This document shows, piece by piece, positions 8,446 through 16,241 of a stretch of 45,523 bases of DNA. A program made the translations under genes and the position numbers. Each line of letters starts with the position of its first letter. The stretch's first letter is position 1. The notes beneath the pieces are model-generated. The model saw nothing but the letters and a program-made list of their open reading frames with translations. It searched no databases and was not told the origin of the DNA. Origin of the DNA: an uncultured Mucispirillum sp. (GTDB lineage Bacteria; Chrysiogenota; Deferribacteres; Deferribacterales; Mucispirillaceae); contig CALUWI010000018.1 of assembly GCA_944324465.1 (NCBI GenBank), positions 1-45,523 of the forward strand, read 5' to 3'.

Positions 8446-9809
8446 TGAAAATATTAATTATTGATGATGAAAAAAACATTTGTTCTGCAATTAAAGGTAT
8501 ATTGGAAGATGAAGGGTATGATTGCGATTACAGTTTAAACTATGCAGACGGGTTTAGAAAATTACAGGAAAATAAATTCGATGTATTATTTTTAGATATA
8601 TGGCTTCCAGATATTGATGGTATTGAAGGCTTAAAGGAAATTAAACGCCACTTCCCAGAAATAGAAGTTATTATGATAAGCGGCCATGGAACTATTGAAA
8701 CAGCAGTAGATACTATCCGATATGGTGCTTATGACTTTTTAGAAAAGCCGCTTTCTCTTGAAAGAATTGTTATGATTATCAAACATCTTGATGATAAAGC
8801 CAGCTTAATGCAGGATTTAAGAAGCACTAAATATAAAAATGTTAAAAAGTACGATTTAATAGGTGTCAGCCAGCAGATAACAAGATTAAAAGAGCGTATA
8901 GAAAAAATAGCTTCAATGAACTCATGGGTATTAATCACAGGGGAAAATGGTACAGGAAAAGAACATGTTGCAAGGCTTATTCATATGCTTGGCAAGCGTT
9001 CAGATAAACCATTCGTAGAAATAAACTGCTCGGCAGTGCCTACAGAATTAATAGAAAGTGAGCTTTTTGGCTCTGAAAAAGGTGCATATACTGGCTCAGT
9101 AAAAAGAAAAATAGGTAAATTTGAGCTTGCTGATACTGGTGTATTATTTTTAGATGAAATAGGCGATATGGGTCTTATGATGCAGGCAAAACTTTTAAGA
9201 GTTTTAGAAACAGGCGAATTTTCTAGGCTTGGCGGCAATGATATTATTAAATCAGATTTCCGCTTAATATCTGCTACAAATAAAGATTTACAGCTGGAAA
9301 TAGAATCTAACCGTTTTAGGTCTGATTTATTTTACCGAATTAATGTTATACCTATAGAAGTGCCGCCGCTTAGAAAAAGAAAAGATGATATTCCATTACT
9401 TGTAAACCATTTTATACAGGAAACTGTCAGCATAAATGGCTTGCAGGATAAACAGGTAACTGAAGAATTAATGAATATTTTTATTAATTATGAATGGCCT
9501 GGCAATGTTAGGCAGTTAAAAAATATTGTAGAAAGAATGGTTGTATTATCAGAAGATAATGTTTTAGATGTAAAAGATGCTCCAAATATTCTGCTTTCTG
9601 GTGTAAGTGAAATGGAACAGCATGTGGTTGATACAAATTACAGCCCATCATTAAAAGAAGCTAGAGATGAATTTGAGAAAACTTTTATTTTAAAAGCATT
9701 ACAGTCTACTAACTGGAATGTAACTCAAACTGCAAGAATATTAGATATGGAAAGAACATATTTATATAGAAAAATTAAAGCATACGATTTAGAAAAATAT
9801 AAAAAATAG
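8445..9809 (+). CDS. ntrX: NtrX-family sigma-54-type response regulator
   Basis: A 454-residue regulator. The receiver domain has acceptor Asp51 in FLDIWLPD. The AAA+ domain has Walker A GENGTGKE at about 166-173 and Walker B LFLDEIGDM. A Fis-type helix-turn-helix occupies the last 40 residues (NWNVTQTARILDMERTYLYRK). The loop that normally reads GAFTGA and touches sigma-54 reads GAYTGS at 213-218. Phe-to-Tyr is tolerated in many activators, but the final Ala-to-Ser is a departure, so it may not be a classical sigma-54 activator. GAGG sits six bases before the start. It is the cognate partner of the adjacent NtrY. Confidence 0.9.
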   Translation: MKILIIDDEKNICSAIKGILEDEGYDCDYSLNYADGFRKLQENKFDVLFLDIWLPDIDGIEGLKEIKRHFPEIEVIMISGHGTIETAVDTIRYGAYDFLEKPLSLERIVMIIKHLDDKASLMQDLRSTKYKNVKKYDLIGVSQQITRLKERIEKIASMNSWVLITGENGTGKEHVARLIHMLGKRSDKPFVEINCSAVPTELIESELFGSEKGAYTGSVKRKIGKFELADTGVLFLDEIGDMGLMMQAKLLRVLETGEFSRLGGNDIIKSDFRLISATNKDLQLEIESNRFRSDLFYRINVIPIEVPPLRKRKDDIPLLVNHFIQETVSINGLQDKQVTEELMNIFINYEWPGNVRQLKNIVERMVVLSEDNVLDVKDAPNILLSGVSEMEQHVVDTNYSPSLKEARDEFEKTFILKALQSTNWNVTQTARILDMERTYLYRKIKAYDLEKYKK

Positions 9810-9838
9810 TTGCAATTAATCTAAATAAATAGTATAAA
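9810..9838 (+). promoter_or_regulatory. lexA-dinB promoter
   Basis: TTGCAA (9810-9815), 17 bases, then TATAAA (9833-9838). It begins one base after the ntrX stop codon. The LexA-type dyad starts at the very next base, over the expected start of transcription. Confidence 0.65.
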
Positions 9839-9852
9839 TGTTCTAGTGAACA
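9839..9852 (+). promoter_or_regulatory. Candidate LexA operator (SOS box)
   Basis: TGTTC-TAGT-GAACA is a perfect 5+5 bp dyad directly downstream of the -10 box and 17 bases ahead of the lexA ATG. Position and symmetry fit autorepression by LexA. The half-site order (GTTC-N4-GAAC) differs from the Gram-positive GAAC-N4-GTTC box and from the E. coli CTG-N10-CAG box. Confidence 0.55.
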
Positions 9853-9869
9853 AATGTGCGAGGTGCTGC

Positions 9870-10481
9870 ATGACTGATAAGCAGGAGCGTTTATTAAATT
9901 TTATTTTAGATTTTCATAAAGAACATGGTTATTCACCATCTATTAGAGAGATGGCTCAAGGTATGGGTGTAAGTTCACCATCTACTATAAAAGCTATGCT
10001 TGACAGGCTTGAAGCAAAAGGTATGCTTACTAAATCTTCTGGCAGAGCCCGTTCTCTCACTGCAGTTACTCAGGAAGAAGATAAAGGTATTCCTGTTATA
10101 GGCAGAATTGTTGCAGGTACACCAGTTATGGCGGAAGAAAATATTGAAGGCTATATTCCTGTAAAAGAGTTCCTTAGAAATTCAAATGGCGGTTTTTTCT
10201 TAATAGTGGACGGATACAGTATGCAGGATAAAGGTATTCTTCCTGGAGATTATGTATTTATTCAGCCTTGCAAAGAAATATCAAATGGTCAAATAGGTGC
10301 TTTTCGTCTTAATGGAGAAGTAACACTTAAAACTTTTAAACGAAGTGATGAAGGTATCTTTTTACTTCCTGCAAATGAAGATTTTAAGCCTATCCCTGTT
10401 ACAGAAGATGATACTTTTGAAGTAATAGGCAGATATGTTATGCTTTTAAGGTTTAGAGAGCAGGGGTATCATTTTTTATAG
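9870..10481 (+). CDS. lexA: LexA SOS repressor
   Basis: A 203-residue repressor and self-cleaving protease. The N-terminal winged helix-turn-helix (1-65) reads SPSIREMAQGMGVSSPSTIKA. The S24 protease part has the Ala82-Gly83 cleavage bond in IVAGTP, Ser117 in DGYSMQDKGI and the catalytic Lys154 in VTLKTFK. RecA filaments trigger cleavage and release SOS genes. The start at 9870 is preferred because GAGG lies six bases upstream and MTDKQERLLNFI is the usual LexA beginning. A GTG at 9846 opens the frame further but lies inside the operator dyad. dinB follows after seven bases, so the two form an SOS operon. Confidence 0.95.
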   Translation: MTDKQERLLNFILDFHKEHGYSPSIREMAQGMGVSSPSTIKAMLDRLEAKGMLTKSSGRARSLTAVTQEEDKGIPVIGRIVAGTPVMAEENIEGYIPVKEFLRNSNGGFFLIVDGYSMQDKGILPGDYVFIQPCKEISNGQIGAFRLNGEVTLKTFKRSDEGIFLLPANEDFKPIPVTEDDTFEVIGRYVMLLRFREQGYHFL

Positions 10482-10488
10482 GTAATAA

Positions 10489-11541
10489 ATGACTCACCGT
10501 ATAATGTGTATAGATATGGATGCATTTTATGTATCCTGTGAGCAGGCATTTAAGCCATATTTAAAAAAAAAGCCGCTGGCAGTTGGCGGCACTCATGAAA
10601 GGGGAGTGGTATGCACATGCTCTTACGAAGCCCGCAGGTATGGTGTATCTTCTGGTATGAGCAGTGCTGCTGCAAAAAATTTATGTCCAGATATTGTATT
10701 TCTGCCAGTAGATTTTAATAAATATGGCAAAATTTCATCTAATATTTTTAAATTAATATCTAAAATTATTCCTAAAATCACAATATCATCTATTGATGAA
10801 GCCTATGCAGATATTACACATATTAATATGGAAACAGAACTTTTAATCAAAAAAATAAAATATTTAATAAAAAAGTATTTTGATATAACATGTACTATAG
10901 GTGTAGGTCCTAATAAACTGATGGCTAAAATGGCAACAGGTGTAAATAAACCTAATGGATATTACATTGTAGATGAAAATAGTGCCATATCATTTATTGA
11001 TTCATTTCCGTTATCAAAAGTATGGGGGATTGGTGCAAGTACAGAATCAAAGCTGGCAGAATATGGTATATTTACAGTGCAGGAATTAAGACTTGCAGGA
11101 AAGGAAAAACTGGAATCATATCTTGGGCATCATGGTCAGAAGCTTTATAATGCAGTGCAGGGTATATATGAAGAAGATGCAGAAACAAAGCTGGAAAATA
11201 AATCTATAAGCAAGGCAACAACATTTCCTTATGATATATCTTCCAAACAAGAAATATATGATTATATGAAAGTATTGTCAGAAAAAGTTTCAGAAAAGCT
11301 GATTTTAAAAAAATATGCTGCAAAAGTAATTACTATTAACTGGAAAACATTTAGATTTGAGTCAAAATCACTTCGTAAAACTTTATATGTTCCTATTTTT
11401 TCCAGTGATGATATTTTTAATTATGCAAAAGTACTTTTTGATGAACATAATGCAGGGGCTGTTCCACTGCGTCTTGTTGGGGTAGGGGTTGCAGGTCTTG
11501 TAGAAGTAGATGAAAGTTATTATTATAAACAGCCTTATTGA
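10489..11541 (+). CDS. dinB: DNA polymerase IV (Y-family translesion polymerase)
   Basis: A 350-residue Y-family polymerase for bypass of damaged template. The catalytic carboxylates are Asp9 (CIDMDAFYVSCEQ) and Asp103-Glu104 (SSIDEAYADIT). The helix-hairpin-helix thumb region follows (VWGIGASTESKL), then a little-finger domain to the C-terminus. The last residues (VEVDESYYYKQPY) show no obvious beta-clamp pentapeptide of the QLxLF type, which DinB often carries at its tail. It sits seven bases after lexA and should be induced with it. No terminator is obvious after the stop. Confidence 0.93.
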   Translation: MTHRIMCIDMDAFYVSCEQAFKPYLKKKPLAVGGTHERGVVCTCSYEARRYGVSSGMSSAAAKNLCPDIVFLPVDFNKYGKISSNIFKLISKIIPKITISSIDEAYADITHINMETELLIKKIKYLIKKYFDITCTIGVGPNKLMAKMATGVNKPNGYYIVDENSAISFIDSFPLSKVWGIGASTESKLAEYGIFTVQELRLAGKEKLESYLGHHGQKLYNAVQGIYEEDAETKLENKSISKATTFPYDISSKQEIYDYMKVLSEKVSEKLILKKYAAKVITINWKTFRFESKSLRKTLYVPIFSSDDIFNYAKVLFDEHNAGAVPLRLVGVGVAGLVEVDESYYYKQPY

Positions 11542-11885
11542 TATTATTAAAGACAGCAAAACAGTAAAAGATTACTTCTTATGCTTTTTGGTGGTGGAAT
11601 AGTTTATGAAATATAGAAAATAAATAAATCGTTCCTTCGGTCGTTCAATTCTCTTAGTAAGACAAAAGTTTATATTTTGCATAATATTTATAATTTTTAA
11701 TATCCCTATTAAATACTATTTAACATTTATTACAATAAGGCATAGCTGCTGTAGTTTTATATCTCTGTATCAGCTGCTGCACATTGTCATTCTGAGCAAA
11801 GTAAATATTTTATATTCAAATAAATATTATTGTTAACACATGTATCTTATTAAATATAATATAACTTTTAAATGTTGTGTTTTGT

Positions 11886-11893
11886 GCTATAAT
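11886..11893 (+). promoter_or_regulatory. Extended -10 promoter in gene-free region
   Basis: TG at 11885-11886, C, then TATAAT at 11888-11893 gives the extended -10 form TGnTATAAT with no good -35. It would start a plus-strand transcript near 11900 that runs toward the hairpin at 11971-11995. The only ORF on it with a possible ribosome-binding site is ATG AAT TAT TGA at 11948. Function unknown. Confidence 0.3.
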
Positions 11894-11963
11894 ATTAATA
11901 AGTTATATGCAGTATAAGAATAGTTCCTTTTAACAAAAGAGAATTTTATGAATTATTGACGAA

Positions 11964-11995
11964 ATAAAAAGGCAGGAAATACAATAATTCCTGCC
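11964..11995 (-). terminator. Terminator of the ihfA-merR unit
   Basis: GGCAGGAA (11971-11978) pairs with TTCCTGCC (11988-11995) across a 9-nt loop. Read on the minus strand the stem is followed by TTTTTATTTC, a typical intrinsic terminator 27 bases after the merR stop. There is no T-run on the plus strand. Confidence 0.75.
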
Positions 11996-12021
11996 AGATT
12001 TGAATTAAGATGTTTGATATA

Positions 12022-12384
12022 TTATTGTAATAACATTAGTATTTCATTTAACTCTTTTTTTATGTCTTCTTTACTATATGATGATAACGCAGCAGCTTCT
12101 TCATCATCATTTGCCTTATCGTTAGAATGAACATCAATATTTTCTTTATTAGCAATAATTTCTTTTAAACGCTGTTTTGCACCTTCAATAGTATAGCGTT
12201 CATTATGGAGCATATCTTTTAACTGTTCTAATAAATATATATGTTTACTTGTGTAAAATCTTTGTCCACCAGTAGACTTTACAGGTTTTAACTGTTTAAA
12301 CTGATTTTCCCAATACCTTAATGTTGATGCTGGTAAATCCAGCATTTTAGATACTTCTCCAATCTTATAAAATTTATCAACCAT
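12022..12384 (-). CDS. MerR-family transcriptional regulator
   Basis: A 120-residue protein with an N-terminal MerR winged helix-turn-helix (FYKIGEVSKMLDLPASTLRYW, about residues 5-25, then RFYTSKHIYLLEQLKDML). A short helical region follows. A Ser/Asp/Glu-rich linker and an amphipathic C-terminal helix take the place of a metal- or drug-binding domain. No Cys ligands are present, so it is not a metal sensor of the classical kind. Its start lies inside the end of ihfA (8-bp overlap), so the two are translationally coupled. Pairing of ihfA with a small MerR gene is known from deltaproteobacteria and relatives, where its target is not well defined. Confidence 0.85.
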   Translation of the reverse strand: MVDKFYKIGEVSKMLDLPASTLRYWENQFKQLKPVKSTGGQRFYTSKHIYLLEQLKDMLHNERYTIEGAKQRLKEIIANKENIDVHSNDKANDDEEAAALSSYSKEDIKKELNEILMLLQ

Positions 12385-12652
12385 TTACTTCATCTTTAAA
12401 TATTTGGCTTGGTCTAAATACAACTACTGTTCGTGGTTCAATAACAGTTTCTTCTCCAGTTTTAGGATTTCTGCCAATTCTTCTTCCTCTTGTTTTTACT
12501 TCAAAATTACCAAATCCTGATATTTTAACATTTTCTGCTTTTAAAATATCAGTTTTTATCATTTCAAAAACTTCATCAACGACTTTGGCAATATCTTTTT
12601 TAGTTAATCCAAGTTTACTGTGGATATTTTCAACCATATCTGCTTTTGTCAT
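12377..12652 (-). CDS. ihfA: IHF-alpha/HU-family nucleoid protein
   Basis: A 91-residue DNA-bending protein. It has the family signature GFGNFEVKTRGRRIGRNPKT with the DNA-intercalating beta-arm, then FRPSQIFKDEVNG. The pattern is closer to IHF alpha than to HU, and the coupled merR gene supports that, though HU homodimer function cannot be excluded. A strong AAAGGGGG ribosome-binding site lies about six bases ahead of the ATG. It is first in the ihfA-merR unit, which ends at the hairpin at 11971-11995. Confidence 0.9.
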   Translation of the reverse strand: MTKADMVENIHSKLGLTKKDIAKVVDEVFEMIKTDILKAENVKISGFGNFEVKTRGRRIGRNPKTGEETVIEPRTVVVFRPSQIFKDEVNG

Positions 12653-12741
12653 TTTTTGCCCCCTTTGAAATATGATTTATAATATTTTATATTTGTAAGC
12701 ATATTAATAATATCATAATATTTATCATATCAAAAAAAATC

Positions 12742-13656
12742 TTATTCTGCACGAACTATTTTTATAATTTTATCTGTAATATTACTGTTTTGGGCAATTT
12801 TTTTTGCATTTTCAAGTTCAGAACAGCATAATTTTACAGTATATGACTTTTCTGTTATTCCAACCTGTTTAATAAGTGCATCAAGATTTCTACTTTTTGC
12901 GTATTCAACAGCATCACTTTGAGTTAAAAAATCTTCAATATGGTTTACTTTATCTGTACCAAACATTTCATTGCCAGTATCTGATTTCTCATAAACTTTC
13001 CAAATAGAGTATGTATTTGAGTATGCATCAACTACTTCAAGTTTGGTGTTATTTTTATCGCTAAGTTCTTTTACTTTATTATACTGCTTTTCATCAATAT
13101 TTTCAAATAATATTGAATATTTTTTTACAACAGGTGCAGGTGCTGGAGCTTTTTTTTCTGTATTTTTTTGTTCTTTTTTTACAGCAGCACTTTTAGCAGC
13201 AGCCTGTTTTTCACTATCTTTTGTTTTATCGGTATTTTTTTCAGTTTCTTTATTATTAATTATACCAGCAGATTTTGCAGTATTTGCTGCCTGAGCTGTT
13301 TGTATAATCTTACCAGTATAATTATCATTTTGAGCTGCAGGCTCCGTTATCGTTTCAACAGGAGTATCTGCAAACTCAAAAATTTGTATTTGAACATACC
13401 CTTGTTTTTCTTCTTCTGTTCTTGTATCTGGTGGAGGAGGTGCTTCCACAACCTCCACAACTTTTTCAGAAAAAACACCTAAATAGTTTGCTATAAGTAA
13501 TCCAGTTGCAAGAGTAATGGCAGCTGCTAAAGCAACTTTTTTATCCCATCTTCGTCTGGACGCTCTCTTTGGTTTGTTTTTTAGAGATTCTAAATATTCT
13601 CTATTAACATCCGCAAGAGATTTATCATAATAACTATAAAGGTTTAAGTTATGCAT
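12742..13656 (-). CDS. Membrane-anchored protein with SPOR-like C-terminal domain
   Basis: A 304-residue bitopic protein. A basic cytoplasmic N-terminus (residues 1-40, with KRASRRRWDKK) precedes one membrane helix at about 41-60. A Pro-rich segment (EAPPPPDTR) and a long Ala/Lys/Thr linker (about 110-175, including KKAPAPAPVVKK) follow. Two similar C-terminal halves then each begin with a beta-strand (KKYSILFENI and KSYTVKLCCS), as in SPOR-type or duplicated alpha/beta peptidoglycan-binding folds. SPOR proteins bind denuded glycan at the division septum. Assignment rests on architecture rather than a clear motif. It lies 30 bases after the EF-G-like gene on the same strand and may be cotranscribed with it. 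Confidence 0.6.
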   Translation of the reverse strand: MHNLNLYSYYDKSLADVNREYLESLKNKPKRASRRRWDKKVALAAAITLATGLLIANYLGVFSEKVVEVVEAPPPPDTRTEEEKQGYVQIQIFEFADTPVETITEPAAQNDNYTGKIIQTAQAANTAKSAGIINNKETEKNTDKTKDSEKQAAAKSAAVKKEQKNTEKKAPAPAPVVKKYSILFENIDEKQYNKVKELSDKNNTKLEVVDAYSNTYSIWKVYEKSDTGNEMFGTDKVNHIEDFLTQSDAVEYAKSRNLDALIKQVGITEKSYTVKLCCSELENAKKIAQNSNITDKIIKIVRAE

Positions 13657-13686
13657 AATATTTCATCTACTAAATTATTTTATATA

Positions 13687-15747
13687 CTAATCCTTTTTCT
13701 CATTAATAAGTTTTGTTGCTAAGTGAGTTGGCAGTTCTTCATAGTGGCTGAATTCCATAGTGAACATACCATGTCCGCCAGTCATACTTCTTAAATCAGG
13801 AGCATATTTAAGTATTTCTGCCATTGGAACAGAAGCACTGATATGCTGTCCTGCTGTCTGCGGTTCAACATTTGTTACTCTGCCGCGTCTTGAGTTTAAA
13901 TCACCAACGATAGCACCAACATATTGTTCTGGAGCATATACATCTATTATCATAATTGGCTCTAAAATAACAGGTTTTGCTTCTGCAGCTATTTTTTTGA
14001 ATGCCATAGAAGCTGCTATTTTAAATGCCATTTCAGAACTGTCTACTGAATGGTAAGAGCCGTCATATAATGCAGCTTTAAAATCTACCATAGGATAGCC
14101 TGCTAAAATACCTTCCTGTGCTGCTTCTACAATACCTTTTTCAACTGCAGGTATAAAGTTTCGTGGAACAACACCGCCAACAATTCTGTCTTCAAATTCA
14201 AAACCTGTGCCTCTTTCAAGAGGGGAAAGTTCAAGCCATACATCACCATATTGACCTTTGCCGCCAGATTGTTTTTTGTATTTACCTTGTCCATTGGCTT
14301 TAATTTTGATTGTTTCCATATATGGAACTTTTGGTGTATTTAATTCTACATGCACATTAAATTTTTTCAATAATTTTTCAGCTACAACTTCAATATGCAT
14401 TTGTCCCATACCAGAAAGCAGTAAATCACCAGTTTTTTCATCTCTCCTAAGTTTTAAACCTTTATCTTCCTCCATAAGTTTTTGAAGGGCAGAAGAAACT
14501 TTATCTTCATCTTCTTTTGATTTAGGAGTAATAGAAAAAGATATAACTGGCTCTGGCAGTGTAACAGCAGGGAATGTAATAGGGTCTGCATCTGATGATA
14601 ATGTATCAAATGTTTCAGTATATTTTAATTTAGTAGTCATACCTATCTGACCAGCTGTCAGTTCATCACATTTTACAAAGTTTTTACCCTGCAGAATATA
14701 AAGCTGTGTGATTTTTTCATACTCTTTTTTATTAACATTATATACTGAGGTATCATTTTTAATAGAGCCGGAATAAATTCTAAAAATTGTAAGTTTTCCT
14801 GCATAAGGGTCTGCAAATGTTTTAAATACATAAGCAGAAAATTCTTTATCTTCAGCAGTTACATCAACTGGCTCACCAGAATTATCATCAATTGCAAAAG
14901 CGGCTTCTCTTTGCAGTGGTGATGGAAGGTAATCAATAATACCTTCTAAAAGAAGTTTTGAACCAATATTTTTAATAGCTGAGCCGCAGAATACTGGCAC
15001 AAATCTTTTAGTAACAACACCTTCTCTAAGGCCTTTTCTAATTTCTTCTTCAGTAAATTCTGCACCTTCAAGATATTTTTCTATTAAATTATCATCAGTT
15101 TCTGATACTGCTTCTATAAGTTTTTGTCTGTGGAATTCTGCTTCACTTAATAAGTCTGCAGGAATATCTTCTATTGTATATTGTGCAGTAGGTTCAGCAG
15201 GGTACATTAATGCTTTCATTCTAACTAAGTCTATAATGCCTTTAAATGAGCTTTCTTTGCCTATTGGTAAAAATATTGGCAGTGGAATAATACCGAATGC
15301 TTTTTCAATATCACCAAGTGCATTATAAAAATCAGCTCTTTCTTTATCCATTTTATTAATAAATATAAGTTTGGAAAGGTTATATTCTTCAGCATACTGC
15401 CATACTCTGATAGTTTCAGCTTTAACGCCAGTAATAGCAGAAGCAATAATTACTGCACCATCAACTGCAGATAAGGCACATTTTGTTTCATGCAGGAAGT
15501 TAGTGTATCCTGGAGTATCTATAATATTAAGGAGGTTTTTATTCCAAGTAACTGAAGCAACTTTTGCATTAATAGAAAATTTTCTTTCTATTTCTATCTG
15601 GTCAAAATCCATCATACTTGTACCAGATTCTATGTTACCTATTTTTTGTGTAGCACCAGTATTATATAAGACAGCTTCTATAAGGCTTGTTTTCCCAGCA
15701 CCACCATGTGAAATAAAAGCCACATTTCTTATCATACTTGTTTCCAT
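13687..15747 (-). CDS. fusA2: EF-G-2-type translation factor GTPase
   Basis: A 686-residue translational GTPase with all five EF-G domains. The P-loop is SHGGAGKTSL (13-22), G3 is DTPGYTNF, G4 is NKMDKE, and the domain IV/V region ends near residue 686. Canonical EF-G has AHIDAGKTTT and DTPGHVDF. Here the catalytic His of switch II is Tyr and the P-loop is of the EF-G-2 kind known from Thermus (TTHA1498), so this is probably a paralogue, not the main elongation factor. No rpsL, rpsG or tuf genes are adjacent, which also argues against the str operon fusA. The start at 15747 has GGAGG six bases upstream; an upstream in-frame ATG at 15807 lacks this. TTGCAA at 15802-15807 could be its -35 box. 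Confidence 0.85.
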   Translation of the reverse strand: METSMIRNVAFISHGGAGKTSLIEAVLYNTGATQKIGNIESGTSMMDFDQIEIERKFSINAKVASVTWNKNLLNIIDTPGYTNFLHETKCALSAVDGAVIIASAITGVKAETIRVWQYAEEYNLSKLIFINKMDKERADFYNALGDIEKAFGIIPLPIFLPIGKESSFKGIIDLVRMKALMYPAEPTAQYTIEDIPADLLSEAEFHRQKLIEAVSETDDNLIEKYLEGAEFTEEEIRKGLREGVVTKRFVPVFCGSAIKNIGSKLLLEGIIDYLPSPLQREAAFAIDDNSGEPVDVTAEDKEFSAYVFKTFADPYAGKLTIFRIYSGSIKNDTSVYNVNKKEYEKITQLYILQGKNFVKCDELTAGQIGMTTKLKYTETFDTLSSDADPITFPAVTLPEPVISFSITPKSKEDEDKVSSALQKLMEEDKGLKLRRDEKTGDLLLSGMGQMHIEVVAEKLLKKFNVHVELNTPKVPYMETIKIKANGQGKYKKQSGGKGQYGDVWLELSPLERGTGFEFEDRIVGGVVPRNFIPAVEKGIVEAAQEGILAGYPMVDFKAALYDGSYHSVDSSEMAFKIAASMAFKKIAAEAKPVILEPIMIIDVYAPEQYVGAIVGDLNSRRGRVTNVEPQTAGQHISASVPMAEILKYAPDLRSMTGGHGMFTMEFSHYEELPTHLATKLINEKKD

Positions 15748-15903
15748 ATAACGCCTCCAAAAAAACTTTCTTTTGTAAATACTTAATACTATCAGTAATA
15801 TTTGCAATATACAAGTATTTTTTATGATTTATTATAAAAAAGTTGTTTTTTTATGATTATTTATATAATATGCTTTTCTATTTATTTACTTTTATGGTGA
15901 AAT

Positions 15904-16173
15904 ATGAAACGAATTTATGTTGGGAATTTAGATTACGGTGTTACAGAAAACAGTGTAAAAGAATTGTTTTCCAAATATGGAAAAGTAGATTCTATTGCTT
16001 TTGTAAAAGATAAAGATACTAACCAGTTTAGAGGATTCTGCTTTATTAATATGGAAGATGAGGACAGCAAAAGGGCAGTGGAGAAATTAAATAAAACTAA
16101 ATTTGCTGGCAGGATAATTGAAGTTATGCCTGCAAATATGAAAAAAAGAAGGAAGAAGAAATCAGAAGAATAG
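15904..16173 (+). CDS. RRM-domain RNA-binding protein
   Basis: An 89-residue single RNA-recognition-motif protein. RNP2 is IYVGNL (4-9) and RNP1 is RGFCFINM (about 39-46), giving the normal RRM length. A very basic tail (KKRRKKK) follows. Small RRM proteins of this kind are common in cyanobacteria, spirochaetes and several anaerobic phyla and bind single-stranded RNA; their targets are mostly unknown. A promoter with TATAAT at 15864-15869 and TTGTTT 15 bases upstream is plausible. It is monocistronic and ends at the hairpin at 16188. Confidence 0.9.
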   Translation: MKRIYVGNLDYGVTENSVKELFSKYGKVDSIAFVKDKDTNQFRGFCFINMEDEDSKRAVEKLNKTKFAGRIIEVMPANMKKRRKKKSEE

Positions 16174-16187
16174 GTTTGCTGAAAATA

Positions 16188-16224
16188 AAAAAACTGCCGA
16201 AAATTATTTTACGACAGTTTTTTT
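16188..16224 (+). terminator. Bidirectional terminator between the RRM and PepSY genes
   Basis: AAAAAACTGCCG (16188-16199) and CGACAGTTTTTT (16212-16223) pair with one internal mismatch and a 12-nt loop. T-runs occur on both strands, so it can end the plus-strand RRM gene and the minus-strand PepSY gene, whose stop is at 16242. Confidence 0.65.
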
Positions 16225-16241
16225 GTTTATATAATGTATTA

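Larger units (their letters stand above)
11542..12021. other. Intergenic region without a recognisable gene
   Basis: About 480 A+T-rich bases between the convergent dinB and merR genes. The longest ORFs are only a few codons. It contains AATCGTTCCTTCGGTCGTT (from about 11627) and CATTGTCATTCTGAGCAAAG (from about 11784), which resemble fragments of the dispersed TCATTCTGAGC-type intergenic sequences seen in many bacterial genomes. AGCTGCTG occurs twice near 11745 and 11770. An extended -10 promoter lies near 11886 and a hairpin near 11971 (both listed separately). I see no tRNA or known riboswitch. Confidence 0.6.

Noticed and set aside
9846-9869. Upstream GTG start for lexA
   Set aside because: It sits inside the operator dyad, adds Cys residues not seen in LexA and lacks a ribosome-binding site; the ATG at 9870 has GAGG at six bases.
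13043-13482. Plus-strand Phe/Ser-rich ORFs opposite the SPOR-like gene
   Set aside because: Complement of the Lys/Glu/Ala-rich linker; the composition explains the open frames.
15371-15751. 126-codon plus-strand ORF opposite the EF-G-like gene
   Set aside because: Covers the conserved G domain on the other strand; no ribosome-binding site or family features.
15748-15807. N-terminal extension of the EF-G-like protein
   Set aside because: The ATG at 15747 has a strong GGAGG and matches the family N-terminus; the extension is hydrophobic and basic noise.
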